From the NCBI RefSeq assembly GCF_036388275.1, contig NZ_DASVSF010000097.1:15026-79025 (forward strand): a stretch of DNA of 64,000 bases, in the 5' to 3' direction. The notes beneath the pieces are model-generated. The model searched no databases and was not told where the DNA came from. It worked only from the letters and a program-made list of their open reading frames with translations. The DNA is from Longimicrobium sp. GTDB taxonomy: Bacteria; Gemmatimonadota; Gemmatimonadetes; Longimicrobiales; Longimicrobiaceae. Shown one piece after another: positions 50,060-59,278 of this stretch. The position numbers were made by a program, and so were the translations under genes. Numbering within the stretch: the stretch's first letter is position 1; the number at the start of each line of letters is the position of its first letter.

Positions 50060-51389
50060 CCGCCGCCTCCCCGCCGCCGCTCCCCGTCCTCCGCCCGCCC
50101 GCCGGCAGGGCCAGGATGGCCTGCACCGCGTGCCCGGAGATGGCCTCGACCTCCACCTCAACCCCGTCGATCTCCAGCCGCTCGCCCGGCTCGGGAACGT
50201 GCCCCAGCTCCTCCATCACCCGCCCGCCCACCGTGTCGGCCTCGCCCTCCCAGAGAATGCCCAGCCAGGGCTCGGCCTCGTCCAGCCGCATCCACCCGGG
50301 AATCCTCACCCGGCCGTCGTCCAGCCGCTCGGGGCCGGGCTCGTCGTGGGTGCGGAACTCGTCGGCCACCTCGCCCATCACCTCGGTCAGCACGTCGTCC
50401 AGCGTCACCAGCCCCGCCACGCCGCCGAACTCGTCCATGACGATGGCCACGTGGCTGCGGCGCTCGCGCATCAGCGTCAGCAGGCGGTCGGCGGTGACGC
50501 TCTCGTGCACCATCAGGATGGGGCGCATCAGCTGCCGGAGGCTGGGCACCCGGCCCGCTTCCAGGTATCCCCGGAACAGGTCCTTGGTGTGGAGCAGCCC
50601 CTCGACGTGGTCGATGTCGCCGCGATACACGGGAAGCCGCGTGTACGGCGTTTCCACCATCTTCTGCAGCACTTCGTCTACCGGCGTCTCGATCTCCACC
50701 CCCACGATCTCCTGCCGCGGCACCATCAGGTGGCGGGCGGGGCGGATGCCCAGCTGCAGCGCCCGCCGCAGGCGGCGGTGCTCGTCGGGCTCCAGCAGCC
50801 CGCCGTCTCGGCTTTCGGCGATCAGCAGGTCGATCTCCTCGGGCGAGTGGATGTGGCGGTGGCCCACGGGAGAAACGCCCATGGCCCGCAGCGCCAGCGC
50901 GCCGCTGCCGTTGAGAAAGCCGATGAAGAACGAGAACGCGCCCAGTGACCATTTCATGGGCAGCGACGTCTTGAGCGCGACCTGCGTGGGAAACTGCAGC
51001 GCCAGCGACTTGGGGACGAGCTCGCTGAGCACCATCGCCAGCACCGTCAGCACGACGAGGATGACGACGGCGGCGGTGGAAAGCGCGGCGGGGCGCTCCA
51101 TCCCCCACAGCCGCTGGAAGAGGCCGGCGAGGGGCCCGGCCAGGGTGGCCTGCCCGTACGCGCCGATGATCAGCGAGGTGAGGGTGATGCCGATCTGGCA
51201 GGCGGCGATGTAGTGGTCCAGCGCCGCGGGATCGTCCAGGTACGGGAGCAGGCGGATGGCGGACACGTCGCCCTGCTCGGCGCGCTGGCGGATGCGGCTG
51301 CGGCGCACGCTGACGGCCGCGAACTCGGCGGCCACGTACAGCGCCGTGAGCGCGATCAGCGCCAGGATGATCAGGATGGATAGGACCAT
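50052..51389 (-). CDS. Hemolysin/CorC-type membrane protein, paralogue
   Basis: 445 residues from the ATG at 51389. Same order as the downstream gene: VLSILIILALIALTALYVAAEFAAV, LVIGAYGQATLAGPL, VLSELVPKSLALQF, CBS pair with LMVPRQEIVGVEIET and VIVMDEFGGVAGLVTLDDVLTEVMGEV, CorC_HlyC end. Tandem duplicates like this are common in such bacteria; they may form a heteromer. Metal-related role is from the family. Confidence 0.88.
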   Translation of the reverse strand: MVLSILIILALIALTALYVAAEFAAVSVRRSRIRQRAEQGDVSAIRLLPYLDDPAALDHYIAACQIGITLTSLIIGAYGQATLAGPLAGLFQRLWGMERPAALSTAAVVILVVLTVLAMVLSELVPKSLALQFPTQVALKTSLPMKWSLGAFSFFIGFLNGSGALALRAMGVSPVGHRHIHSPEEIDLLIAESRDGGLLEPDEHRRLRRALQLGIRPARHLMVPRQEIVGVEIETPVDEVLQKMVETPYTRLPVYRGDIDHVEGLLHTKDLFRGYLEAGRVPSLRQLMRPILMVHESVTADRLLTLMRERRSHVAIVMDEFGGVAGLVTLDDVLTEVMGEVADEFRTHDEPGPERLDDGRVRIPGWMRLDEAEPWLGILWEGEADTVGGRVMEELGHVPEPGERLEIDGVEVEVEAISGHAVQAILALPAGGRRTGSGGGEAADG

Positions 51390-51656
51390 CAGCGGGGGGC
51401 GCACGCGGGAGCGGACCCAACGCCGGGAGGGCGGTGGGGTGTCCCTGTACGGGCCTGTCTTGTGCTCGGGCTCGGAAACACGCTCATTGGTGAGTCGGCG
51501 GAACGCAGGGAGCACGCCACGGCGCCGGACGGACGGGCGGCACCCCACGCCGTGTGGAGGGTACGTGTTGCGCGAACCCCCCGCAAGGCGATCCATTCAA
51601 CGTTCGCGGAGGCGCCGGGCGCCTTCGGATCGTCAACGCGACTTCAACGGTTTGGG

Positions 51657-52637
51657 ATGGACCAGGAAACCGCACTCAGCGACAAGCTGCGCGACCGAAT
51701 CTTGAGCGCCCTGCACCTGGGGCTGCTTCAGCCGGGCGACCGCCTGCCCAGCATCCGCGCCCTGTGGCGCGAGATGGGGGTGGACCACCGGGTGGTGGCC
51801 CAGGCATACCGGATCCTCGAGGACGAGGGGCTGGTGGAGGTGCGCGGCCGCTCGGGCGTGTACCTGGCGCCGCAGGACCAGCTGGGCGGCGAGGTGCTGG
51901 CCGAGACGGCGCGGTGGATGGCGGGGGTGCTGGTGGAGGGGTGGAAGCGGCGGATGACGCTGGCCGAGATCCCCGAGCTGATCCGCCGCTGCACCAGCAC
52001 CGTGCCCCTGCGGTGCGCCGTCGTGGAATCCAACGTGGACCAGATGACGGTGTACAGCGCCGAGCTCGAGGAGCAGTTCGGGCTGACGGCGGTGCCCGTC
52101 TACATCTCGCCCGTGCCCCTTCCCCGGCCCGACCGCTCGGTGGAGTTCCACGCCGTCGAAGAGGCCATCCGCTCGGCCGACCTGGTGGTGACCACGAGCT
52201 ACCACTCGCGGCTGGTGCGCAAGGCGGCCGAGAACGTGAACGTGCCCTCGGTGACGCTGACGGTGAACGCCGAGGTGGTGGAAACGGTGCAGCGGGAGAT
52301 CCGCACGCGGGGGGTGACGCTGGTGTGCGTGGACCCGGAGTTCGGCAACCGGCTGCGCGCCATGTACGCCGACGCCAGCGAGGGCGAGCAGATCCGCGTG
52401 GTGCTGGCCGGCGACGAGGAGGCCCGCGCGGCGCTGGACCCGTCGGAGCCGGTGATCCTCACCCGGGCCGCCCGGGCGCACCTGGGCGCGGGCGTGCAGC
52501 TTCCCCCGCTGCTGCTCCCCCACTCGCCCACCTTTTCGGCGCACACCGCGCGCGAATTGCTGCAGCTGATCATCCGCCTGAACCTGGCCGCGGCGGAGCG
52601 GCAGGACGCCACGCAGCTGCTGGCCGGCACCGAGTAG
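51657..52637 (+). CDS. GntR-family transcriptional regulator
   Basis: 326 residues from the ATG at 51657. Winged HTH at the N-terminus (LSDKLRDRILSALHLGLLQPGDRLPSIRALWREMGVDHRVVAQAYRILEDEGLVEVRGRSGVYLA) of the YtrA/GntR type. The C-terminal ~230 residues are an unidentified alpha/beta domain (VVESNVDQMTVYSAELEEQFG, VEEAIRSADLVVTTSYHSRLV) resembling an effector-binding periplasmic-type fold. Divergent from the hemolysin-type genes, so it may control them. Confidence 0.85.
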   Translation: MDQETALSDKLRDRILSALHLGLLQPGDRLPSIRALWREMGVDHRVVAQAYRILEDEGLVEVRGRSGVYLAPQDQLGGEVLAETARWMAGVLVEGWKRRMTLAEIPELIRRCTSTVPLRCAVVESNVDQMTVYSAELEEQFGLTAVPVYISPVPLPRPDRSVEFHAVEEAIRSADLVVTTSYHSRLVRKAAENVNVPSVTLTVNAEVVETVQREIRTRGVTLVCVDPEFGNRLRAMYADASEGEQIRVVLAGDEEARAALDPSEPVILTRAARAHLGAGVQLPPLLLPHSPTFSAHTARELLQLIIRLNLAAAERQDATQLLAGTE

Positions 52638-52665
52638 CAGCCGGGACGGAAGTAGAGGATCAGCG

Positions 52666-52753
52666 AAGGCGCGCGTCCCGAGTCCGGGGCGCGCGCCTTT
52701 CGCCGTTTTCCCCTCTCCGCACGCAGTTGGTGCGGGGAGGGCCCGGGGGGGAT
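52666..52753. terminator. Terminator and palindromic element
   Basis: GGCGCGCG/CGCGCGCC hairpin with CTTT (52666-52700) ends the GntR gene. A member of the C-rich/G-rich family follows (about 52702-52753). Confidence 0.7.
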
Positions 52754-52821
52754 GGAACACCCTTCACGCTCGCGCCCCGCCGCCGACTAGCCGCCGCGAT
52801 CGGTCGACGTCCTCCCACCCA

Positions 52822-53388
52822 TCATACCAGCTGGATCTCGCATTCATCCAGCACCTGGTCGCCGATCCTGCTCGCCCCCAGCGCCACGGGTGCGCCCGCG
52901 CCCCGGATCTTGTGGCTGGCCCGCTGGAACACGGCCCAACACAGCTGGCTGGTGTCCCACCTGGATCGGAACTGGATGCCGTCCACAGCCGGATCGCGCG
53001 CGTGGAGCATCGCGGACAGTGCCTGGCACTCCGCGTACCCCGCCGCATGCGCACGCTCTGCTCCGATCCCGAACCGGCGCAGGGAAGGACCTTCGAACTG
53101 CATGACGTGCAGCACCTTCGCCAGGTACACCCGCGAAACCGAGCGGCGCTTCCATTCCTTGTGATCGACGACGCACCGGTCCGAGCCCCGCACCAGCGTT
53201 TCCAGTACGGCGACGGCGGGGCTCTCGCCCAGGTACAGGACGCCGAAATCGCCGGCGGGATCGTCGAACCGCTTGTCAGCCCGCGTACCGTACCAGATCG
53301 CCCCGGACCGGGTCTCGTGCACACGCCAGAGTGGGCGCGACACGTCGACCGTTACGATCGGGAGCCTGGCCGGGAGGCTGATGGCCAC
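52822..53388 (-). CDS. RES-domain NAD-degrading toxin
   Basis: 188 residues from a GTG that overlaps the antitoxin stop (TAGTG). RPLWRVHETRSGAIWYGTRADKRFDDPAGDFGVLYLGESPAVAVLETLVRG is the RES domain with its Arg and Tyr-Gly residues. RES toxins deplete NAD+ by phosphorolysis. Co-translated with the HTH gene upstream. Confidence 0.9.
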   Translation of the reverse strand: MAISLPARLPIVTVDVSRPLWRVHETRSGAIWYGTRADKRFDDPAGDFGVLYLGESPAVAVLETLVRGSDRCVVDHKEWKRRSVSRVYLAKVLHVMQFEGPSLRRFGIGAERAHAAGYAECQALSAMLHARDPAVDGIQFRSRWDTSQLCWAVFQRASHKIRGAGAPVALGASRIGDQVLDECEIQLV

Positions 53389-54158
53389 TACGATGCCCCG
53401 TGCTCCCCGTACGTGCGGACGCGGGTCAGCACATCCTGCATCACCTCGGGATCGTCCAGCGAGTCGATGATCGTGGTTTCCGATGCGGGCACCCGGTCCA
53501 GCAGGATGGAGAGCAGCACCCACGGATTCATCGTCCCCGCGTTGCTCACGATCTCGGCAATTCCGGGGCGCAGGTCGCCCGACGCGAACTGGCTCGCGGG
53601 AAATCCCCACTCGCCGCCGGAGAGCGGAACGGCGAGGATCTGGTTCCGTGCCCGGCGCTGGTTCACCGCGGATACCGTCTTGCCGAGCAGCCGCGCGACG
53701 TCTCCCGACGAAAGGCATCCACCCGCCGCCTGAAGCATCTCCTGCTTGGCGGCGGCGCCACGGGCCAATGCGCGAGTCGTGGCGGTTTCCCTCGCCAGCC
53801 CGATTTCCGGCGCGGCGTTCAGCACCTCGACGATGGTGGCCGCGGGCGACGGCGCCGCGATAGCCCGCTGGATTTCTTCGACGCTCATCTGCTTCAATGA
53901 CCTGCGGAACAACGCCGTCACCTTTTCGACAAGCGAGTGCTCGACGCCTTCACGAAAGCTCCGCGGCGTGTCGTGCACCAGGAGATTCGACCCGCGGGAA
54001 AGCCCGTACCCGCGGACGGCGATCTTCGGGCGGCTGATCTTCGCTGCACGCACAGCGGCAGTAGAAACGAATCTTCCGTTCGCCGGGTGCTCGCCGTTGG
54101 ACGCTGCACGTCCCTTGGCTGAAGGCCTACCGTGCGTCTTGCCTGAATCTTTCGCCAC
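53388..54158 (-). CDS. Antitoxin partner of the RES toxin
   Basis: 256 residues from a GTG (GGGAG upstream). N-terminal ~60 residues are basic and disordered. An HTH-like stretch LSSGDVARLLGKTVSAVNQRRARNQ and a C-terminal NPWVLLSILLDRVPASETTIIDSLDDPEVMQDVL resemble Xre/ParS-type antitoxins, though longer than usual. The start region has CTTAG (54193-54197) and CTAAG (54211-54215) as an inverted repeat, a possible autoregulatory operator. Confidence 0.78.
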   Translation of the reverse strand: MAKDSGKTHGRPSAKGRAASNGEHPANGRFVSTAAVRAAKISRPKIAVRGYGLSRGSNLLVHDTPRSFREGVEHSLVEKVTALFRRSLKQMSVEEIQRAIAAPSPAATIVEVLNAAPEIGLARETATTRALARGAAAKQEMLQAAGGCLSSGDVARLLGKTVSAVNQRRARNQILAVPLSGGEWGFPASQFASGDLRPGIAEIVSNAGTMNPWVLLSILLDRVPASETTIIDSLDDPEVMQDVLTRVRTYGEHGAS

Positions 54159-54250
54159 CAAGGCTCCCTTGCAGTTGTGGTGCGCAACAAAGCTTAGCCA
54201 CATCTACAAGCTAAGTGCCTATGCGAGGATCAAGCAAGCTCGACAGTAGG

Positions 54251-54736
54251 TCACGCGAAGAAGTCCCACGCCCAAGCGAACCCCACCCCTGCCCTGCACG
54301 CCGCCTCCTGGTCAGACGGCGCGTTTCCCACGAACAGCGTTTCGGCCTCGCTCACGCCGAAGTGCCGCATGATGTCGTGAAGCATGCCCGGCGCAGGCTT
54401 TCGGCACTCGCAGTCCACCTCCAGCGCGTGCGGGCAGAAGCGGATGCAGGCGTCTGGCCGGCGCGCTCCCGTGGCGGCTTCGATCAGGTCCTCGAACATG
54501 CCGCGGCACGTTTCCGCGTTCATGTAGCCGTACGCCACCTGGTCCTGGTTCGACGCGATCCCCAGGTAGGGGCCTCCGCTTCCCCACTCAATCGACGACA
54601 GCCGCTCGCGCACGCCGGGGAGCAGTTCCCACTCGCCCGGGCGGTGCGGGCACGGCTTTCCTGGCACCGTCGTGCGCCGCAGCGTGTCGTCCGCGTCGAA
54701 GATGTAGAGGCGGATTTCAGGGTTTCGCTCGTTCAC
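54251..54736 (-). CDS. HAD-IIIA phosphatase
   Basis: 161 residues from a GTG. YIFDADDTLRRT is the DxDxT motif, GIASNQ motif II, CRKPAPGM motif III (Lys) and VGNAPSDQEAA motif IV. CPHALEVDCECRKP supplies Cys/His for the zinc loop of GmhB-like HAD-IIIA enzymes. It may dephosphorylate a sugar or nucleotide. Divergent from the PRTase-like gene. Confidence 0.85.
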   Translation of the reverse strand: MNERNPEIRLYIFDADDTLRRTTVPGKPCPHRPGEWELLPGVRERLSSIEWGSGGPYLGIASNQDQVAYGYMNAETCRGMFEDLIEAATGARRPDACIRFCPHALEVDCECRKPAPGMLHDIMRHFGVSEAETLFVGNAPSDQEAACRAGVGFAWAWDFFA

Positions 54737-54750
54737 CGGCTGTCTGTTTC

Positions 54751-54793
54751 ACGCAGAGGTCGCAGAGGGAAAAGAGAGGACGCAGAGGTTTTC
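54751..54793 (-). repeat. CGCAGAGG repeat arm
   Basis: ACGCAGAGGTCGCAGAGGGA, AAAGAGAGGACGCAGAGG. Same sequence as one arm of 31377-31462; located between divergent genes. Confidence 0.65.
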
Positions 54794-54844
54794 GACCCGG
54801 CGACTGGCTGCATCTGGCCTCCGAGTTGCCTTGGACGTAAGTAG

Positions 54845-56575
54845 ATGCTCGCAGGTTTGGTTCCGCGACGAGGCACACGGACAGGGGATGATGTACAACG
54901 GGAGCGGACGCGCTTGATCTCGTTCCGCGATGCGTGGCGCGAGTCGGGTACCGCAGGGGAGCTCGACGAGCTGGATCCGCTGGCGCGGTTCGGGGACGCC
55001 ACTTCGCTGCTGGTGCAGGCAGGCGAGGTGGAGCAAGGAATCCTGGACGCGCTCCACCCCGATCGGGACGGCTGTAGTCCCATTGGCGAGGCGCTGCGAG
55101 GTGTGGCTCTCGCTGCGGCGCGGGCGTTTCTGGGCGCATCCGACGGTGCTACGGCGCGTGCCGCGCTGGCGGTCGTGCCTCGCGATTCCCTCCCCTCCCG
55201 AATCCGCATCAAGGCGCCGGAAGGATACCTTCACTACGCGCTGGACCCTGCGGCCTACGCCGAATCCGCGCGCCGGTACGCGGGGGAGGCCGGGGCGGAG
55301 CGGGCCGCGCGCGCCGTCGTTCTCGGCATCCGCAGTATCGGCACGAGCCTTTCCGCCGTCGCAGCCGCGGCATTGGGAACGGATCGCACGGTCACGCTCC
55401 GTCCTCGCGGTCCGTCCGGCGGAAGGCGGGTGGAGGTCGATCGCGATCTGGGCGCGCGGCTGGAAAGCTGGTTCGCGGATGGCGGCGACGTGCTGGTGGC
55501 CGACGAGGGGCCGGGCAGCACGGGCGAGACGTTTTGGTGCGTGCGCCAGTGGCTTCGCTCGATGCGCGTGGATGACGACCGCATCGTCCTGCTGCCCAGC
55601 GGTGGTGGCGGAATGCCCCTGGCGCCCGCCGACCGGCGCGACTGGTTCGCCTCCGCGCGCAAGTTCGCCCCAGAGCCCGACCCCGCGCGCATCCGCCGCG
55701 TGGCAGATCAACTCGGGATCGGCGAGTTGAAGGATCTCTCGTGGGGCGGCTGGCGCGGGGAGTTCGACCACGGGATGGACCTTCCCGCGGCCCCGAACCA
55801 CGAGCGCCTGAAATTCCGCGGCGTGGCGGGAGACGGCACCGGGTGCATCATCCGCTACGCCGGCCTGGGCCGATGGGGGAGCGAAGCCGTGCAGCGCGCC
55901 CGCGTCCTGGCGGAGATGGGCGCAGGTCCGGCGGTGCTCGGAGCCGCGGACGGGTTCGTCGCCCTCCGCTGGATCGACGGCCTTCCCGCGCGGCGCACGG
56001 ATGCCGACCTGCCGCCCACTGTGGTTCGCTACCTCGCCGCCCGCGCCGGCCGCTTCCGCACCGGCACCCCCGCCGATCCGCGCCCCCTGATCGCCGCGCT
56101 GGAGGAGAACGCCCGCGAAGCCCTGCGGGATGGATGCGCGGGACTCGGAGAAGCCGTCCGCCGCCTGGAATTACTTCCCGAGCGCGAAGCCGTCATCGGC
56201 GATGCGCGGCTGCAGGCGCACGAGTGGATTCGCGGTCCGATGGGACTCGTGAAGGTGGATGCGATCGACCACGGGGCCGGAACGCGGCTTCCCGGCCCCG
56301 TCGACGCCGCGTGGGACCTCGCGGGTGCGGCGGTGGAGTTCGGGATGCAGGATGCGGCCGTGGCCGAACTCGTCCGCGCGTGCGCCTCCGCCGCGGGCGA
56401 GGATGCACGAGCGCTGGCGGATGCGGTCGCAGCGTACCGCGCGCCCTACGCCGCCGCGTGCCTGGGCGAAGCGACCTTCGCGCGCTGGGAAGCGGGATCG
56501 GACCACGAGGCACGCGTGCTGGACGGCGAGGTGAACCGCTATCACACGGCACTCGCCTCGGAACTCGCGCGCTGA
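54845..56575 (+). CDS. PRTase-like plus kinase-like fusion, function unknown
   Basis: 576 residues. I do not recognise the family for certain. Residues ~90-220 look like a phosphoribosyltransferase: VVLGIRSIGTSLSAVAAAALG as the substrate loop and VLVADEGPGSTGETFWCVRQWL as the PRPP-type acidic loop. From ~300 on it is kinase-like: KFRGVAGDGTGCIIRYAGLG, ALRWIDGLPARR and a loop with HEWIRGPMGLVKVDAIDHG, then DAAWDLAGAAVEFGM. The order resembles aminoglycoside phosphotransferases. A TTG at 54914 is an alternative start. Confidence 0.65.
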   Translation: MLAGLVPRRGTRTGDDVQRERTRLISFRDAWRESGTAGELDELDPLARFGDATSLLVQAGEVEQGILDALHPDRDGCSPIGEALRGVALAAARAFLGASDGATARAALAVVPRDSLPSRIRIKAPEGYLHYALDPAAYAESARRYAGEAGAERAARAVVLGIRSIGTSLSAVAAAALGTDRTVTLRPRGPSGGRRVEVDRDLGARLESWFADGGDVLVADEGPGSTGETFWCVRQWLRSMRVDDDRIVLLPSGGGGMPLAPADRRDWFASARKFAPEPDPARIRRVADQLGIGELKDLSWGGWRGEFDHGMDLPAAPNHERLKFRGVAGDGTGCIIRYAGLGRWGSEAVQRARVLAEMGAGPAVLGAADGFVALRWIDGLPARRTDADLPPTVVRYLAARAGRFRTGTPADPRPLIAALEENAREALRDGCAGLGEAVRRLELLPEREAVIGDARLQAHEWIRGPMGLVKVDAIDHGAGTRLPGPVDAAWDLAGAAVEFGMQDAAVAELVRACASAAGEDARALADAVAAYRAPYAAACLGEATFARWEAGSDHEARVLDGEVNRYHTALASELAR

Positions 56576-56784
56576 CTGCGACCCTCTAAAAACGGTCTGT
56601 GCATCCGATGTTGGCAGCGCCGATAACTGCTAGCGCGGATGAGCGGTTAAAGCCGCCGCTGGGAAAGCGGAAAGCCGCGACCCGGGCCGCTACCGCGGCC
56701 CGTTCGGGGCTTCACCAGCATGCGCGGGCGGGACGGGCGTGCACCGCAGCAAGGGCGCGCACGACCGCCCGAGCCACACGAAAG

Positions 56785-56884
56785 CGTGCAGTCCGCGCAG
56801 GCGGACTTCGTGTGTTTGTTGCAGCGAATTCATTCGCCCGTGCAGGGTTGAAGCGCGGGCCGCCGGTGGATGCCGGCGGCCCGC
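56785..56884. repeat. Dispersed repeat block and hairpin
   Basis: Gap 56576-56936. Bases 56785-56845 (GCAGTCCGCGCAGGCGGACTTCG, TTGTTGC, GCGAATTCATTCGCCC) match 15066-15125. GCGGGCCGCCGG/CCGGCGGCCCGC (56855-56884) is a strong hairpin past the HhH gene stop, a probable terminator for the minus-strand pair. Confidence 0.6.
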
Positions 56885-56936
56885 TTCTTCTCTACCGTAG
56901 TTCCCGTCCTGACCGCAGTTACCGCGGTGACCACAG

Positions 56937-57503
56937 TTACTGCGGCGTGATGCTCACGTACTGCTCCAGCCGCGCGACTTCCTGCTCGTTCACGTACTTG
57001 CCGATCTCGCGGCGGAACTGCTCGATGTTGCGGTAGGGACGGTACTCCTCGAACTCGTGCTGCATCCGCGGGCCCACGCCGGGGATCAGCAGGATCTCTT
57101 CCTTGCTGGCCTTGTTCAGGTCGATGGGCTTCCACAGGCGCGTGTACACCGAGTCGCGCTGCTGCTCCGTCAGGTTCTGGCCCGCGAGCACCTTGTCCAC
57201 CGCCGTCATGTCCTGGAACGGCCGCCCCGCCACCAGCGCGTCGGCCAGGGCGTCTGTCACGCCCGGAACGCCCAGCAGCTGCTCGCGCGGCGCCGCGTTG
57301 GGGTCTAGCATCCCCGTCGTGGCGGCGGGCACCGGCGTGGCCGGAGCTGCTGGCGCGGCGGCGGCGCCGCTGTCGAACGGAGCGGCGGTGGCCGCAGACG
57401 TGTCCTGCGCGGCGCCTGCGTCGCCGGACTCGCCGCCTCCGCAGGCGGCCAGCGTCACAAGAAGAGTGGCGGCGATCAGCTTCGCCGGGATGGGTCCGTT
57501 CAT
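56937..57503 (-). CDS. Helix-hairpin-helix lipoprotein
   Basis: 188 residues with lipobox LAAC, then a low-complexity Ala/Pro linker. Two HhH-type units: REQLLGVPGVTDALADALVAGRPF and IDLNKASKEEILLIPGVGPRMQHEFEEYRPY (ComEA-like). Such domains bind DNA non-specifically; here on an exported protein, so DNA uptake is one idea. ATG overlaps the stop of the upstream membrane protein. Confidence 0.85.
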   Translation of the reverse strand: MNGPIPAKLIAATLLVTLAACGGGESGDAGAAQDTSAATAAPFDSGAAAAPAAPATPVPAATTGMLDPNAAPREQLLGVPGVTDALADALVAGRPFQDMTAVDKVLAGQNLTEQQRDSVYTRLWKPIDLNKASKEEILLIPGVGPRMQHEFEEYRPYRNIEQFRREIGKYVNEQEVARLEQYVSITPQ

Positions 57504-57955
57504 CGTGATTCTCCTGAGTTGTTTCGCGCACCGAGCGCCGGATGCCGGTGCGCCAGAATGAGCCCGAGCAGCCCGAGCTGAACCATGGCCCCAGGCGCCA
57601 GCGCGGGCGTGGCGCCGCGAAGGGCCGCCCACACCAGGGCCACGCCCTTAACGGTGACGTCGGATTCCAGCTCGAACTCCGCGTTGCCGCGGTAATGCAG
57701 GTACAACCCCACGAGCCCGGCCGCAACCGCCAGCCCCATCCCGAACTGGAACAGGCGCACCGTCGCGCGGGTGGGGCGCAGGCCCATCGCCACCCCGGCC
57801 GCCGCGATGAACGCCAGCACGGCCAGGGGCGCCCACTGCCAGGCGGATTCGAAGTGCTCCAGCAGGAACAGCTCGGCGCCCAGCCCCAGCGCGCCCACCA
57901 TCACCAGCGCCAGCAGCAGCCGCCGCAGCACGCCCTCGCCCTCCCCTGCCCGCAT
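57500..57955 (-). CDS. Four-helix membrane protein, unknown function
   Basis: 151 residues from the ATG at 57955. Four hydrophobic stretches (LLLALVMVGALGLGAELF, WAPLAVLAFIAAAGVAMGL, FGMGLAVAAGLVGLYLHY, MVQLGLLGLILAHRH). No family recognised. Overlaps the HhH lipoprotein gene, so the two are coupled. Confidence 0.7.
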   Translation of the reverse strand: MRAGEGEGVLRRLLLALVMVGALGLGAELFLLEHFESAWQWAPLAVLAFIAAAGVAMGLRPTRATVRLFQFGMGLAVAAGLVGLYLHYRGNAEFELESDVTVKGVALVWAALRGATPALAPGAMVQLGLLGLILAHRHPALGARNNSGESR

Positions 57956-58139
57956 CGCTTTCCCTCGTGGACACCGTCGACGGTTGCTCCCGCGCGAAGG
58001 GATCTTGCACTCTGCCGTCCCGCCGCGAAAGAGTGACCTCGCCGAAAGCTGAAACGTTGGGCTCCAGAAAGAGAAGCGGCGCGGGCCAGGAGCCCGCGCC
58101 GCCTTCATTCGCTGGATCACCCAATCCCGACCAACCGCA

Positions 58140-58448
58140 TTATCCGCAGAGCCTGCACTCCTCGCCGTTGGGACCGAACGTGGCGTATCCACCTTCCGTG
58201 TAGCCGCAGCCCTCGTAGCACGTAACATCGCTGCCACAGTACCCGTCGCATGACGCGTCGCAGGTGCCGTTGCACGAGGCATCGCAGGTTCCGTTGCACG
58301 ACGCGTCGCAGGTGGGGCAGCCCGGGCACGTGCAGTTCGTGTAGCAGGTGCACTGCTCGCCGAACACCGTTCCCTTCGACGCCTGCGCCGGCGTGGTCGA
58401 GAAGCTGTCGATCCGCAGGTCGTCGAGCTGCAGCTTGAACTTCTTCAT
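58140..58448 (-). CDS. Cys-rich RiPP-like precursor, tandem copy 1
   Basis: 102 residues; ATG after GGAGGACGG. Leader MKKFKLQLDDLRIDSFSTTP is nearly identical to copy 2. The core has 16 Cys: CTCYTNCTCPGCPTC, then three CDASC units, and a C-terminal EECRLCG. Leader type is shared with three other window peptides. High Cys with Ser/Thr could support lanthionines or disulfides. No modifying enzyme adjacent. Could also be a metal-binding peptide. Confidence 0.8.
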   Translation of the reverse strand: MKKFKLQLDDLRIDSFSTTPAQASKGTVFGEQCTCYTNCTCPGCPTCDASCNGTCDASCNGTCDASCDGYCGSDVTCYEGCGYTEGGYATFGPNGEECRLCG

Positions 58449-58521
58449 TCCGTCCTCCAGTCGTGCAGCGTGAATGGCGACGCTCCACGCTAGCCGCGGA
58501 GCGCGCGGACAAGCGCGGTGC

Positions 58522-58833
58522 TCAGCAGGCCACGCACATGTCCCGGGCCTCATAGTACGTGAAGAATCCGCCGCACGTCGGATCGCAGGTGTGCGCGCCA
58601 TCGCAACTCCACCCGCCGCACGTGTAGCCGGTACCTGGGCAGTCGCACGTGCCATTGCACGAGGCATCACAGGTGCCGTTGCAGGAGGCGTCGCAGGTGG
58701 GGCAGCCCGGACACGTGCAGTTCGTGTAGCAGGTGCACTGCTCGCCGAACACCGTTCCCTTCGGCGCCTGCGCCGGCGTAGTCGAGAAGCTGTCGATCCG
58801 CAGGTCGTCGAGTTCCAGCCTGAACTTCTTCAT
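58522..58833 (-). CDS. Cys-rich RiPP-like precursor, tandem copy 2
   Basis: 103 residues; GGAGGG upstream of the ATG. Leader MKKFRLELDDLRIDSFSTTP and core start GTVFGEQCTCYTNCTC match copy 1; the core has 17 Cys with two CDASCNGT units then a different tail (GYTCGGWSCDGAHTCDPTCGGFF). The DNA of the first ~190 bases is highly similar in the two copies, which points to recent duplication. Confidence 0.8.
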   Translation of the reverse strand: MKKFRLELDDLRIDSFSTTPAQAPKGTVFGEQCTCYTNCTCPGCPTCDASCNGTCDASCNGTCDCPGTGYTCGGWSCDGAHTCDPTCGGFFTYYEARDMCVAC

Positions 58834-59278
58834 GGTGCCCTCCACGCGTGGGTGAGTGTGCGGAAGCACGCCGCGTCCACGGCTCCGCGCACCCGACGGG
58901 AGTACCCGATCCGAGCGGTGCACGATCCCACGACGCGGTGACACGAGGCTTGCTCTTCGGGGAATCTGCTCCAACAATCGTCGTTTTATGTGGTGCAAAC
59001 CGCAGGCCGCTTGGCAGGCACCTGGCTCCGCCGACACACCGTGATGCATCGGCAGGCGAAGCACCCCGGACAGGATCCGGCGTGCGCTTCGGCATTTCAG
59101 GGTGCCGGGACCGGCGAAGCGCGCTTCGGCGGCGAAGGGGCGTTCGGCGGGGGTGTCGAAGGGAGCTTCGGATGGGGTCGTTGCAAATCAACGACTTACG
59201 ACGGCATTGGGGGTGCTTTGTACAGGGCACCGAAGGCACGTTCGCGGTACACCCTCACCCATCTTCCCTGGAGGCATC

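Noticed and set aside
58140..58833. Cys-rich peptides as ferredoxin or metallothionein
   Set aside because: The conserved leader, tandem copies and shifting core fit precursors better, and no iron-sulfur spacing pattern is present. Metal binding is kept as an alternative.
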